Part shown: positions 24,085-34,205 of the stretch, piece after piece | Layout: the number at the start of each line of letters is the position of its first letter | How positions within the stretch are numbered: the stretch's first letter is position 1 | Source of the DNA: Pyxicephalus adspersus | Lineage: Eukaryota; Chordata; Amphibia; Anura; Pyxicephalidae | Assembly: GCF_032062135.1 (NCBI RefSeq) | Contig: NC_092860.1 | Span: forward strand, 63,545,330-63,609,329 | Length of the DNA: 64,000 nucleotides | Direction of reading: 5' to 3' | Notes under the pieces: generated by a model | Databases searched by the model: none | Seen by the model: the letters and a program-made list of their open reading frames with translations, nothing else | What the model was told of the DNA's origin: nothing | Program-made: the position numbers and the translations under genes

Positions 24085-25500
24085 GTTGAAAACATTTAGG
24101 TAAAGTACTGTATAATAAAAGTCCAACGTCACAATCTGGGCAGTAGAATTGGGTTTCTTTTCTGATTTTTTTCCCAGCGTTATGCTGCTTAGAGCAACAT
24201 ACCATGCACATTCTTGTTGGCACTTGCTTTCTTGCGCGTTGTGGTACATGCTCCATAAAGTGACGGCCATTCAGGCATTTTGGGCTTACCACTGAAGTAG
24301 CAGGCCGTCCAACTCAACCTGTATCCATTTGTGGTGTTTGGTATTTCAAACAAATGGCTTCACAAACCTTTCAAATGAACTCAGGATAAGGTACAGGCCT
24401 GTCATTCTGTTGTTTGAAGTGAATGTAGGCATTCCACAAACATTGTTCAACAAGATGTCTAAAAATCTTTTTATAATACTTCCTTTGTTGCTTTCTAACG
24501 GCCGGATAGAAAGTCATCGCCTAGTCGGCTCTGTCAACGCCGCCCATGGTGCTAATATAGTCCATGATGACTTGTGGTTTCAAGATCTTTTTCCAACCTC
24601 TTGTTTGTGTCATAACAGTGGCGGTGTTATGCACTGTGCTCAAAGGGCAGACATCCTTCTGGTCACGCCATTGAAGGGCCGTCATTTTGCCTTTCTGCCA
24701 GGCAACTATTTCCCCAGTCTCGAGCTTCTGTTTAGCGAACATGGATGGCATTTTGCGCCGGTTAGCCCTAACTGTTCCATGAGCATCAGTTTTCTGCGGG
24801 ATGAGAAACTCAAATAGTTCAGGGGAGCTGTAAAAATTGTCTAGTGACACAATAGCCTTGATTGAGCAATGGCTCAATAAGTGACAGGACAGATGATGTT
24901 GCCACTCCATAGCTGCTGGGGCTAAATTTTGTGCCTTTCCAGAAGTTCCAAATATAGCCTGTTGCTGATTTGCACAGCATAAATGATTTTACACCAAACT
25001 GTGCTCTCTTGGATGCTATGTATTGCACCCAGCTGAGCCTCCCCTTGTAGGCAATTAGACTTTTGTCTATACTTATTTATCTTTGTGGCACATAGCTGTT
25101 TCTGAAGTTTTTTAGGATCTCCTGATAAACCTCTCAAATCCTTTTGGGCTTAGGTGCAGGATGAGTGGTCTCATCAAAAGTGTTATTAGAAAAATGTAAG
25201 TACTTCATTATCAAACCAAATCTTCATTCTGACATGATTGTGGCAAAAAAAGTGTAGCAATCAGTCTATTCGTGGAACCATACCACTTCTGCAGGGGTTT
25301 CCCCAGCTCTCCCTGGAGAATAATTAGGCCCAGAAAAAGCAAGATGTCCTTTTGTGTGACAGGTTGCCACTTCATGCTTCTCAAAAACCTCATGTGTGTA
25401 GCAGCTTATTGTTGCTTATCCTGACTAATGTCAATCGAGCACCAAGCGCAAACATCACTAACCTCAGTGTGAGAGTTGAGAGACGCCTTTTGGAAGCCAT
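24085..25500 (-). pseudogene. piggyBac transposase, degenerate copy 3
   Basis: Minus-strand pieces in order are WQPVTQKDILLFLGL, IASKRAQFGVKSFMLCKS, SVLSLIEPLLNQGYC, DNFYSSPELFEFL (second catalytic Asp region), AHGTVRANRRKMPS, VAWQKGKMTALQW, STVHNTATV, TMGGVDRAD (third Asp), then a C-terminal Cys/His domain, RMCMVCCSK...FYCPDCD. The first catalytic Asp region is broken. At least five frame breaks are present. The sequence is closer to the copy at 51.7-53.2 kb than to that at 44.3-46.2 kb. Plus-strand frames over this region are shadows. Confidence 0.85.
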
Positions 25501-25680
25501 GGCAGAGGTCAGAGCTGGCGACAGGCAGAAACATTGTCAGAATCCAGGCAGAGGTCAGGGCAGGCAGAGACGTAGTCAGAATTCAGGCAGAGGTCAGGCA
25601 GGCGGCAGGCAGAGACATGGTCAAAGGTCAGGCAGGGGGCAGGCAGAGACATGGTCAAAGGTCAGGCAGAGGACCAGGTA
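25501..25680. repeat. Minisatellite, ~34-46-bp units
   Basis: About four and a half units built from GGCAGAGGTCAGG, GGCAGGCAGAGACATGGTCA and AAGGTCA, shrinking from 46 to 34 bp. It lies between the piggyBac coding remnant and its terminal hairpin. Related AAGGTCAG-type text occurs at 46326-46380 near another piggyBac copy. Confidence 0.85.
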
Positions 25681-25699
25681 ATGCTTTATTTATTATTCT

Positions 25700-25790
25700 T
25701 TGAGCTAGTGTGGCTCGGGGTTACCGCTATCAGTTTTTTTTTTTTTTTTTAACCCCGAGCCACACTCGGGGTTACTGCTCAGGAGATTAA
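25700..25790. repeat. Terminal hairpin and TTAA end of piggyBac copy 3
   Basis: GTGTGGCTCGGGGTTACC (25710-25727) and AACCCCGAGCCACACTC (25751-25767) form a strong inverted repeat around a T17 tract. The outer end reads GTTACTGCTCAGGAGA then TTAA (25787-25790), matching the TTAACCTCCTGAGCAGTTAA end at 53411. This fixes the right edge of the element. Confidence 0.7.
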
Positions 25791-26221
25791 AGTATGTTGT
25801 ATGAGACCGAGATATATGGAAAAATGTAAGTGTTCCTTGTATGGGAAGAGAGGTGAGTAGTGATATGTAGTGGAGTAAGAGAGTTAATGTTAATTGACTT
25901 TTCTAAAAGGAGTGTTAGAAAAACCAAATATCTGTGTTAGGTCAGGTGCTACTATAAGCAGCCTTGCTACTCTGCTGGGTTTTGGTTAACACCCTTTATG
26001 GTCTCTTTAAAAATTTGTGAAAAATAGAAAGAATGTTTTTTGGCAAACAGTAAGTTGTATTAGTGATAATTTCTTATAATACGAACAACAAATATTCATT
26101 GATTCTTAATCTTACAGTAGAATCAATGTTAATTAGGTATAAATGAACTAGACAGTAGCCATCTAATCAAATCCTTATGTGTAATTTGTTGCACAGATTT
26201 GCATACGTAAGGCCGTGATAC

Positions 26222-26258
26222 CAGACACGTTTCGCCCAGTGTAGGCTTTCTCAGGGGT
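26222..26258 (-). repeat. Recurrent hairpin motif (Penelope-type 3' end)
   Basis: Minus strand: CCCCTGAGAAAGCC, six-base loop, GGGCGAAACGTGTCTGG. The AT-rich flanks (25990-26400) show no other gene, and this is probably a 5'-truncated Penelope-type insertion. Confidence 0.6.
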
Positions 26259-27108
26259 AGCAATACGTTAAGCGAAGCAATACACACATACTAGATAACA
26301 TCTGAGTATACAGTAGATATAAAAGATAAATAATGTAACCTAATAATGCATACAGAGTACATAGTGTAATACTGTATCATAGTAATAGATAATGTACACA
26401 TGCTAGATGTGATCGTTTGAACGATACAGAAAGTGACGTGTACCGGAAGTGATGTACAGGAAATAAAGTCTGAGAGTTGTTATAAAAGGACGTTTGTATG
26501 AAATATTGGTCTTTTGAATGATCATTCGGCACACTGCTCCCATATCTCTCTGTGCAATTAGGCTTTCCGAGCCACCTCTAGGAAGAAAAAAGCAGCTTTT
26601 GCTATGGTGTATCTGCTAAGTGTGGCGCAAGATGAAGATGATGTGAAAGTTGTGAAGAAGCGCCGGGTTTGGTGTAAAGATTGGGTGATGGACCGAGACA
26701 ACATTTCCCACGGGAATCTGCTACGGGAACTGCGCCTGACATCCCCAGAGGACTACAAAAATTACCTACAGATGTCAGATGTGTGCTTTCAGAAATTACT
26801 TTCCACAGTGGGACCTTTTCTGCAGAAACAAGATACCTTCATGAGAAAGTCCATACCAGCTGAACAGAGGTTGATCGCCACACTAAGATACTTTGCCACT
26901 GGAAGATCTCTGCAGGACATGAAGTTCTCCACTGGGATCTTACTGCAAGCAATGGGTCATATCATCCCCGAGCTGCGTGCAGCAATTATCGACAGCTTGA
27001 AAGATGAGTACATGAAAGTAGGTACCCCATACAATCATTACAAAAAAAAAAATGTACATTTACGTCATAAAAACAGATAACATTTATTTAATAAAGTGCA
27101 ATTTTGTT

Positions 27109-27167
27109 NNNNNNNNNNNNNNNNNNNNNNNNNNNNNNNNNNNNNNNNNNNNNNNNNNNNNNNNNNN
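27109..27167. other. Assembly gap (59 Ns)
   Basis: A run of N followed directly by (TA)n. The sequence across this gap is not known, so the structure of the Harbinger intron is uncertain. Confidence 0.99.

Positions 27168-27249
<82 letters not shown>
27168..27249. repeat. (TA)n microsatellite
   Basis: About 41 TA dinucleotides next to the gap. The tract cuts the antisense MADF exon that ends at 27250. Confidence 0.98.
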
Positions 27250-27250
<1 letters not shown>

Positions 27251-28236
27251 CAGCAGGTGAATTCTCCATTAGGTCATTGGAGGAGGAAGTCTGCAAGAAA
27301 GAAAAGAAATAGAACATAATATTAAGCATAATAACTCTTATGTTCTCCGTTCAGTTTCCTGATACACCTGAAGAATTGCTGGCCATCGCTTCGGACTTTC
27401 ACCAGTTCTGGAGCTTCCCTAATTGTGGAGGAGCAATTGATGGGAAGTATGTAAGGATCACCCCATTTGCACCTTCCTAGAAACAGACAAACTGTAGAAG
27501 GAATGAACGTTGTTTGTTGCAGATAAAGCATTTGCATTGCATGACAAATTAATAAAACCATTCCCCCAGAAGAATTTGGACCAACAGAAAAATTTTTTCA
27601 AGAAAACCGAAACAAGTACTTGCAGTACTTCAACACCACTGGAGCAGTGGAATGGCAGGATAGCATGACATTTTAGAATTTAGACCACACTGTTTGTTTG
27701 ACTGCAATAAAAATCTGTACTAAGGTTTTTTTGCTTTTACATTAGTCCTGTGTTTTCCTAGATTGTACAATAAAAATATTTTTCGGTAACTTACCTGCTC
27801 GTGTCGTGAAAATATCAGGAGTCTCATTAACGCTCTGTGTACTTTCCCCTGCATCCTTGTTCTCTTCTTCCAGGCTGCACACCGATGGACGACCTTCATC
27901 TTGATCGGTTGTGAAAGACAAGAGGTTAACGTACCATAATTTAGGTACAGATATATCTTCTGTGCCAGTACCTGACCACTGTGAAAGCCTTCACTTCGTT
28001 CAATTCTTTTTTGAACACGGTGCGCAAGTTTTGGATCTTTTGCTTCAAATAGGTAATGTTGGCGGAAGAATTTATGCTTTTGCAGAGCTCAACCATAGTA
28101 TTGTACGCCTTCATCTTTAGGTACCTGTTTGCATACTCCCTAGACTTCACCTTCCACAGACAGGGATGGGATCTTTAGGTCTCAATGAACTCACCCATGA
28201 AGTCTGGGTTGTTGAATGCATCATAGGCCATGATCT
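27250..28236 (-). pseudogene. MADF-domain (DNA-binding) accessory gene of a Harbinger element
   Basis: The main exon (28236 to 27795) follows TTTTGCAG and ends before GTAAGTTA. It encodes NNPDFMGEFIET, a stop, then HPCLWKVKSREYANRYLKMK, AYNTMVELCKSI and LKQKIQNLRTVFKKELNEVK, which is the MADF fold (Trp/Leu-rich helices), followed by an acidic stretch. The next exon begins after CTTGCAG at 27290 with TSSSNDLMENSPAA and is cut by the (TA)n tract and gap. This last exon lies antisense inside the HARBI1 intron. Harbinger transposons commonly encode a Myb/MADF partner that binds DNA and aids transposase import. One stop and one frame break are seen. Confidence 0.75.
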
Positions 28237-28324
28237 CTGCAAAACATATAAAAAAATCATTAGTTAACTTATACCACTACACACTGAAATACAGCACAAG
28301 GACAGGCAACGCAGCAACACCTAC

Positions 28325-28501
28325 CTTATAAGAATGTTCGTTCCGAAATAAATTTGAAGCAATGGCCATAGCTTGCTGCAAAGTTTGCTTCTTTTCCAGC
28401 TCCTCTTGTTTTTATTTCCAACTCCTTTTTTGGGTAAGGCTTGAATTAATCGTGGATGTTGCAGCAGGTGAATTCTCCATAAGGTCACTGGAGGAGGAAG
28501 T
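28325..28501 (-). pseudogene. Displaced second copy of the MADF gene's 3' exon
   Basis: Minus strand, directly after ...GATCAG: TSSSSDLMENSPAATST, SSLTQKRSWK, a stop, KQEELEKKQTLQQAM and ASNLFRNEHSYK before GTAGGT. The first 14 codons match the exon at 27290, yet this copy lies upstream of the MADF exon instead of downstream. The similarity begins exactly at the acceptor AG. A duplication, two overlapping element copies or a misassembly are all possible. Confidence 0.75.
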
Positions 28502-28998
28502 CTGATCGTACGAAATAATCATACGATTGAATGTTCAGAATGCACGCGGATGACCTTGAACGGACTGGAGATTTCCCAGTACACCCTGCATGTCCGGTCA
28601 CTTCCTGTCACATCATATCCTGTCATACTTGGGAGAGATGCCACAGCCAAGACACAGCCTTTCCAGGAGAGTATCACTAATGACTCATAAGGAGATGGAG
28701 GTGATGGTGGCCATTCTAGAAAAGAAAGATTATGATGGCAGGAGGGCTTATTACTCTTATCCAAATGTTAGGAAGGATCAAATTTTGGAGACTGTGCAGA
28801 GCAGGCTGGAGGATAAATTTGGTGTTCACCCTTCTAAGGACCAGCTCAGAAAGCGGTGGTCTGACTTAAAAATCAGCGAGAGGGTCATGCTGGATGTACT
28901 AGACGTGGCATCGCCAAAAAACGTAAGTACAAATAATTATTGTTGACTGCGCTTAGTAAATTTAACAGGTGTGTTTGGAGAAGGGGGGGGGTAATTTT

Positions 28999-29040
28999 CT
29001 TTTTTTTTTTTTTTTANTTTTTTTTTTTTTTTTTTTTTTT
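28999..29040. repeat. Poly(T) tract with one ambiguous base
   Basis: A T-run broken by A and N (29017), within intron 1 of the Myb-like gene. Its length is uncertain because of the N. Confidence 0.9.
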
Positions 29041-29147
29041 GTTTATGATTTTTGTTTTTTGTATTAGGACGACGAGCATTAAAAGAAAACAAGGTGGCCA
29101 GAGATAGAAGGTAGGATACTGTTAGATATTCAAGCTTAAAAATGTAT

Positions 29148-30110
29148 TGTGATGAACGCCCTCTCAGCCCACACCCCTGCCCATAGACTTTCCAGCACAC
29201 TGAGCAACAGTCCACGCACCAGCAGGCTGAAGAGGGCCGCCACGGAGCAAGGTTAACCACTCTGGTAACCCTTGCCACACACCATCACAAGTACACTGCC
29301 ACCACATGCTTAGACGGAAGCACACACTGATACCCTTGACAACCAAAGTTGTGCTTCTGCTTCTTTATTGTCACTCAGACAGGAATGTTTCAGAAATCAC
29401 AATGCTTATAGTAGCGTTTCGGGTTAGCAGGTTACACTATTTCTACTTAGAGCATTCAGAGATTCAGCTTACATTTTTTATAGTGTTTATTAGAAAAATT
29501 ATACAAAAACAACAGTGCATAAACAAATTATGGAAAAATATAGACTAATCTAAGAACAATACCAGAACAATAGCAGGACTATAGCAAGAGCATAAAATAA
29601 AAGGGAAAACTGTGAAATAATACTTAGGTAGAGTTGATTTGCCTTGGTCCAGGTTGCTGTGTAAAGTCTAAGTTATTAGGCAGAGTCACTGGGCTTCCTT
29701 TAGTGCTCAATGTGTAATGCCGTTGTCCTTAGCAACAAGATGATATCAGTGAGAGCTGTCTCTGCTAGAATTACATGGCTTTTTCTAGGCCAACCACAGA
29801 GGTGGGACTAATACAACAATCCAATGACAGTATGGTGGGGTCTGTCTGAAGGGATGTGACCACATGGGTTATGATGCTCTGTGGACACTTCCCACAATGC
29901 CCTTGTTTTGGCCATTATTATTATTTTACAAGTACAGGTTTTATGAACTGCCAACCCCCAGATTTTTAATCACCACAAAATAAGGAGTTCACAGAGACCA
30001 AACTAGGCATGTCTGGGACTTATGGTTCACCAGGACAGGCTAACTATGGTTTCCAGGCTTTCCTAAGGCCTTGAAGACTAGTTCTTGGTCCCAAAATGCT
30101 CACCATAACA
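29148..30110 (-). mobile_element. Probable solo LTR in intron 2 of the Myb-like gene
   Basis: The ends TGTGATGAACG and CACCATAACA have TG...CA form with a short inverted repeat. Read on the minus strand there is a TATA-like CACTATAAAAAATG (about 29475) and, about 110 bases later, GACAATAAAGAAG (about 29367), which is the spacing of an LTR promoter and poly(A) signal. There is no internal coding sequence on either side. A clean target duplication could not be identified, so the exact ends are provisional. Confidence 0.5.
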
Positions 30111-30510
30111 ATCCAACTACAAATCAGTCAACTACTACTTTATGCAGAATGGTATATTGGAAATATATAATTGGAAAGGATTGGGAATAAATGTGTTTCA
30201 GAATACATCTCAGAGTTCAATCATGGCCACTCTGCTAGCCTTATCTGAGGTTTATGACCCCTGGAGACACAAAACTACAACTTTTACAATGGGTGTTGGA
30301 AACTGGAGGATACTGGTTGTCAGATCAAGAACTACCTGATAAGGGGAAATTTATGACCCTGGTCCATTAGAGAAAACATTTCCAACAAACACATGTTAAA
30401 AGGAAGACCATTTGTTATATTTAAAGGGAAAATCAGGACTTAATGTTTTCCACAATATCACATGTATCATAACATACATGTTATGAAGATTTAATTTTTT
30501 TTTCTACAGA
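30111..30510. other. Intron remainder of the Myb-like gene, nothing else seen
   Basis: AT-rich, no domain-bearing frame. It ends in a T-rich tract and TTTTTTTCTACAG, a good splice acceptor. Confidence 0.4.
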
Positions 30511-31289
30511 GTTGATTATGGTTTCCCCTACAGAGCATATAGAGGAGGAACCTCACCACTTGAAATTGACCCATGTATGCACCAAAAAGGTAGCGAGATA
30601 GGTTTAATATGATTATGTGTAAATTATGGTATTCATTTTTTTTTTCTGTACAGAGCAGGGAGGCAGAGCAGGAAAGGCCTGAGCCCCACACATCAGGCCA
30701 GATGGAGAATGTCAGAAGTTTGAGGAGAGGAGTACCAAAATCTGTTGGTAAGCATTCAAATATTGTGCATGCAAAAAAATGTGTCATAGCCATGTGTCAA
30801 TTTACCTTTATATCTGAACATATCTGAACCTAATATGCTTTTTTCCCCACACAGATGTTGTTTTAATGAAAAAAAATGATGTCGAAGATAGTCGCCCTGC
30901 AAGTTACCATGCAGAAAATGTCAAAGGCCCTGAGGGATGCAACTAGAGACCTGAAGGCACTCAAAAAAGATATGCAGCAAGCCCAGTGGAAAACAATTAT
31001 TGTATTTTCTATTTATTCTTTTTTTTGGTTTTATATGTTTTTTTGTGTTTACTAATAAAACTTTTGTATTTTCAAAAAAATGCATTGTGTCATTCATTAA
31101 TACTTGACTGCCAGGTAAGTTTTAAAATTGAACTGCGCTAGAAACTGACACAGAAGAGGAAGGACCGAGAACTGTGCTGGAAACTGAAAAAATTATACAC
31201 ATACTTACACACAAACATATATAAACATACACACACACTCAGAACATTCATGAACACTGTCCGACTGTACCCACAGTAGATAGCTTTTC

Positions 31290-31397
31290 CAGCGACTTTC
31301 CTTGCTCGTTGGTGTCGTGCACTTTTTTTTAACGTTATCGTAAGAATGGTCGTTAGTCGCTCGTTTCTAACGATTAATTGCACGTGTGTACGCAGCC
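31290..31397. mobile_element. Right terminus of a Harbinger-type element
   Basis: The inverse of the end reads GGCTGCGTACACACGTGCAA, followed inward by short palindromic pieces (AATCGTTAGAAACGAGCG). TTA follows at 31398-31400, suiting the 3-bp TWA target. It resembles the MITE end at 2948. It may close the three-gene locus to its left or be a separate MITE. Confidence 0.6.
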
Positions 31398-31569
31398 TTA
31401 GAGTAAATTATGTATTGACATATTTTAGATTCATACACAAATATTCCAAATGTTCAAAAACTGTGTATCCCCTGTCCTTTTAGTAATCAGAGAACTGGGA
31501 TACAAATGGCTATACAAAATATGCGGTAGCATGAATGGTTTTTACGTAACTGTGTTCCCGTATATGTCT

Positions 31570-31606
31570 CACCGTGTTTCGCCTTGGAAAGGCTTCCTCG
31601 GGGGTA
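31570..31606 (-). repeat. Recurrent hairpin motif (Penelope-type 3' end)
   Basis: Minus strand: CCCCCGAGGAAGCCTT, loop TCC, AAGGCGAAACACGGTG. This copy has the longest perfect stem (five base pairs, GCCTT/AAGGC). Confidence 0.65.
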
Positions 31607-31844
31607 CATTACTGTATACGAATATTGGTCAATATATATAAAACATATATGCATAGAAAAGTACTTATTACGATGAAGATACACAAAATGCAACCAGGTA
31701 TGAAATATACGTTGTAGTACACTCTGTGTTGTCAAGGGTATCCGTTAAGAGCATAGGAGTTTAATTGTATTACAGTTCACATTGTGTATTATAGATTCAC
31801 AATAAATATGGTTATGAATGTAATATGGTATAAATATATCAGTT

Positions 31845-32520
31845 CATTCTTGGCTGGTGAAACAAGTGGCTTGGACTCAAGTGGAGTTAGAAAACACAGT
31901 TTTTGGATATTGCGCATTTGGGAGTTGTGTCTGCTTGACTGTCAGTTTTGATTTAAATAGCTTTTTTTCCTTGCTGACCTCAAAGGCGGAGTGGTCAATG
32001 TTTGACCTTGAGCTTGCTCACTCTTGGCTGGTGAAACAAGTGGCTTGGAATAAAGTGGAGTTAGAAAACACAGGAGTTAAATACTTATAGTAACCACAAA
32101 CTGTAAGTAAACTTTTATAACAAACATTGTAACTGGGAAAATGAGTGGTAGCAAGGCGGAAGGTTTGGTTCAGTGCACAGTCTGCCATATGTATGCACAA
32201 ATGGAGCAACAGCTCCTAGGTGAATAGCGCTGTGACAGATGTGAGCAACTCGTCCTTGTATTTCGTATTGGAAAACTGGAGAAGCACATTGCAACACTGA
32301 AATCACTTGATCACCTTGAGAGGGGTCTCCTGCTCCCTGAGAAGGTAGTTAATGGCTTAGAAGGGGAGGGTGGAAAGGTTAATCAGGATGCACATGTAGG
32401 GAGTTGGGTTACTGATGTTAGAGGGAGTGGTAGGGGCACCCAAAAAAGGAAAGTCAGCCCTGTGTTTTAGCACCCTAACATAGTTATGTGAAGATGTGCA
32501 GGTGGTAGACCCAGAGGTGG
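31845..32520 (+). pseudogene. CR1-type LINE 5' end: repeated 5' UTR and ORF1 zinc-finger protein
   Basis: A 5' block (CTTGGCTGGTGAAACAAGTG...GGAGTTAGAAAACACA) occurs at 31850-31895 and again at 32027-32072, a 177-bp spacing. ORF1 begins at ATG 32142: SGSKAEGLVQCTVCHMYAQM, a CxxC, then a second pair CDRCEQ after one stop, then a leucine-rich coiled region (RIGKLEKHIATLKSLDHLE). Paired CxxC followed by a coiled coil is typical of CR1 ORF1. The frame ends at 32467 and no RT follows. Confidence 0.65.
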
Positions 32521-32653
32521 CAACTCTAGATGTTACTGCTACCCCTAACAGCCAGGAGAGCAGCCCATCTAGTAGGGGAGGGAAATGCGATTATGTGTAA
32601 TTTTTCACATGACATCAACTCATAGATTTTCCAGGAGAGGACGTCTGAGAAGA

Positions 32654-32671
32654 CCCCCCCCCCCCCCCCCT
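32654..32671. repeat. Poly(C) tract
   Basis: About 18 consecutive C, followed by CCACCC repeats and an A-rich tail at 32693-32710. Confidence 0.9.
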
Positions 32672-32700
32672 CCACCCACCCAAACGTCCAATCAAAATAA

Positions 32701-33330
32701 AAAAAAAAAATTAGACCACTCATAATCCTGCTTTCACATTAAGGTAGTAACAACCATAAACTAACTCAGCTATGGGTTGTAAAATCCTCCATGCACATAC
32801 TGTTGATTCTGTGGAACCCACCCAAACACTCCTTGTACAAGTCATATGAACTTATAAAAGTTTTGGGCCTGTGAGTTCTCCCCCCACCCCCTCCCCCCAT
32901 TGCACAGCTACTCTTTATTTGATGTATATATTGTGTTTGGACGTGTACAAGCTCAAATAAAGCTTGGGGCCCGAGAACTCTTTAGGATGAGATAAGTTGA
33001 TGTAAAAAGTTTAGGTTGAAAATCTATTGGGGTTTGGCAGTATCAAATGGTAGTGTGCAGGATTGTATGTATTTATTTGCGAGCATATTGTGGGGGATTG
33101 TAATATAGTGTTTTTGAGCACTGCGTCGCAATTCCATGTAAAAATGTACCCTGACTGTATTGTTTTTTTTTTTCATGTGACTAATAAAATGTATTATTCA
33201 ATCAAAAAAAAAAAAAAAAAATCAGACCACACATAATCCTGCTTTCACATTAAGGTAGTAACAACCATAAACTAACTCAGCTATGGGTTGTAAAATCCTC
33301 CATGCACATACTGTTGATTCTGTGGAACCA
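32701..33330 (+). mobile_element. Poly(A)-tailed insertion between ~108-bp direct repeats
   Basis: 32711-32818 and 33222-33329 are nearly identical (TTAGACCACTCATAATCC against TCAGACCACACATAATCC, then the same to GTGGAACC). Between them lies a non-coding segment ending in CTAATAAAATG and a long A tail (33204-33221), the form of a LINE or processed-transcript 3' end. It contains CTCAAATAAAGC at about 32953. The first repeat also follows an A-rich tract. The arrangement fits target-primed insertion with an unusually long target duplication. Confidence 0.6.
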
Positions 33331-33895
33331 GTAAGGTACTGTAGGTGGGATGGGGCTTTTCCAAAGAGTGGCAATGCAGGCTTTGGCAACATTGAACAGA
33401 TCAATAAGGAGAGTTTTTTTTTTTCATATTTTGAACATACAGAACGTTTTAACGAAATTTGTTTTTTTTGGCATACCTCTACTTTTTCCAACAAAGTCCT
33501 CATGATTTCAGATCAAACTTTCTACAGATGGTTTACCCAACTTCCTCTCCCTCCTTCCAATTCTTCCAGCTCGTCCTGAACACTTTATCCCTTTTTTCTT
33601 AATCTTAGAACAAATTATTGTGTGATGTAGCCGCTAAATAAAATAAAAGGTAGCCAATCTCACTGTGCATGCATGAGATTAGCTTCTCTTTCCCCTGGTG
33701 GAAAAAATGCCCCTTCTGTGCATGCCTGAAATCGGATACAAGGAGCAGCCAGAGCCTCCAAGGATGCATGAAGTAGGTATCCCGGGAGGCTCAGCACTCC
33801 CATTAAGTCTTGATCACCACAGCAATTAAAAAAAAAAGGGTGCTGCAAAAAAAAAAAAAAAAAAAAGTTTTACCTTAATTTAGAAGGGTTGTCCA
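33331..33895. other. No gene recognised
   Basis: A short plus-strand frame (33283-33579) ends in a Ser run but has no domain. An A21 tract occurs at 33847-33867. Confidence 0.3.
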
Positions 33896-33899
33896 CCCT

Positions 33900-34205
33900 T
33901 TCTTAAAATTAACAGGATTTATATAGCGTCAACATACTACACAGAGCTGTAGGGGTTGCAAATTACAAATACAGACATTGACACAGGAGGAGGAAAAGAC
34001 CCTGCCTCAAATAACTAACAATCAAGGGGAGATATGTAGGGGTGGGAAGTAGTGAGGGTTTCAAAAGACAAAAGAAGGTAGGTAGGCAAGTTGGAAAAAT
34101 AGGTTTTGAGTGCTTTTTTAAATGAGCAGAAAGTAGGTGGGACAAGAACTGTGGAGGGATTTAAAGGCAAAGCACAGGAGCTTGAACTTGATTCTAAGGT
34201 CACTC
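33900..34205. repeat. Fragment of a dispersed repeat
   Basis: The text includes GATTTATATAGCGTCAACAT, GACATTGACACAGGAGGAGG and AGACCCTGCCTCAAATAACT. From memory these phrases recur widely in amphibian genomes, but I cannot name the family. Non-coding. Confidence 0.45.

Larger units (their letters stand above)
26604..27676 (+). pseudogene. PIF/Harbinger transposase (HARBI1-like), broken
   Basis: Exon 1 (26604-27017, 138 codons) has an N-terminal helical part with DVCFQKLLSTVGPFL and IPAEQRLIATLRYFATG, and ends at EYMK before GTAGGT. Exon 2 starts after TTCAG at 27355: FPDTPEELLAIASDF, FPNCGGAIDGKYVRI (first catalytic Asp), stop at 27478. Family proteins read straight across this junction, which supports the intron 27018-27354. 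A later piece (27533-27676) has ADKAFALHDKL and ends TTGAVEWQDSMTF. The part with the other catalytic residues is deleted. The intron contains the N gap, a (TA)n tract and an antisense exon of the MADF gene. No 5' terminal inverted repeat was found. Confidence 0.85.
28680..31056 (+). pseudogene. Myb/SANT-like gene of the Harbinger locus, multi-exon
   Basis: Exon A (28680-28922) encodes MTHKEMEVMVAILEKKDY, RKDQILETVQSRLEDKF and KDQLRKRWSDLKISERVM, the Myb/SANT-like three-helix domain, and ends before GTAAGT. Probable later exons, each with consensus edges, are 29068-29110 (ALKENKVARDRR), about 30511-30591 (VSPTEHIEEEPHHLK), 30653-30745 (EQERPEPHTSGQMENV) and 30855-31056. The last ends with a helical stretch (SKIVALQVTMQKMSKALRD) and a hydrophobic tail. 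A poly-A tract at 30870-30876 shifts frame by one. Intron 2 carries an LTR. Harbinger Myb proteins were the source of vertebrate NAIF1 and part of TSNARE1. Confidence 0.7.

Noticed and set aside
24329..24817. 162-codon plus-strand open frame
   Set aside because: It lies opposite the piggyBac transposase on the minus strand, whose motifs are clear. The plus frame is a shadow.
27052..27329. Open frames through the N gap and (TA)n
   Set aside because: They consist of alternating Ile/Tyr from the microsatellite and unknown residues from Ns. Only the TSSSNDLMENSPAA part is real, as an exon of the MADF gene.
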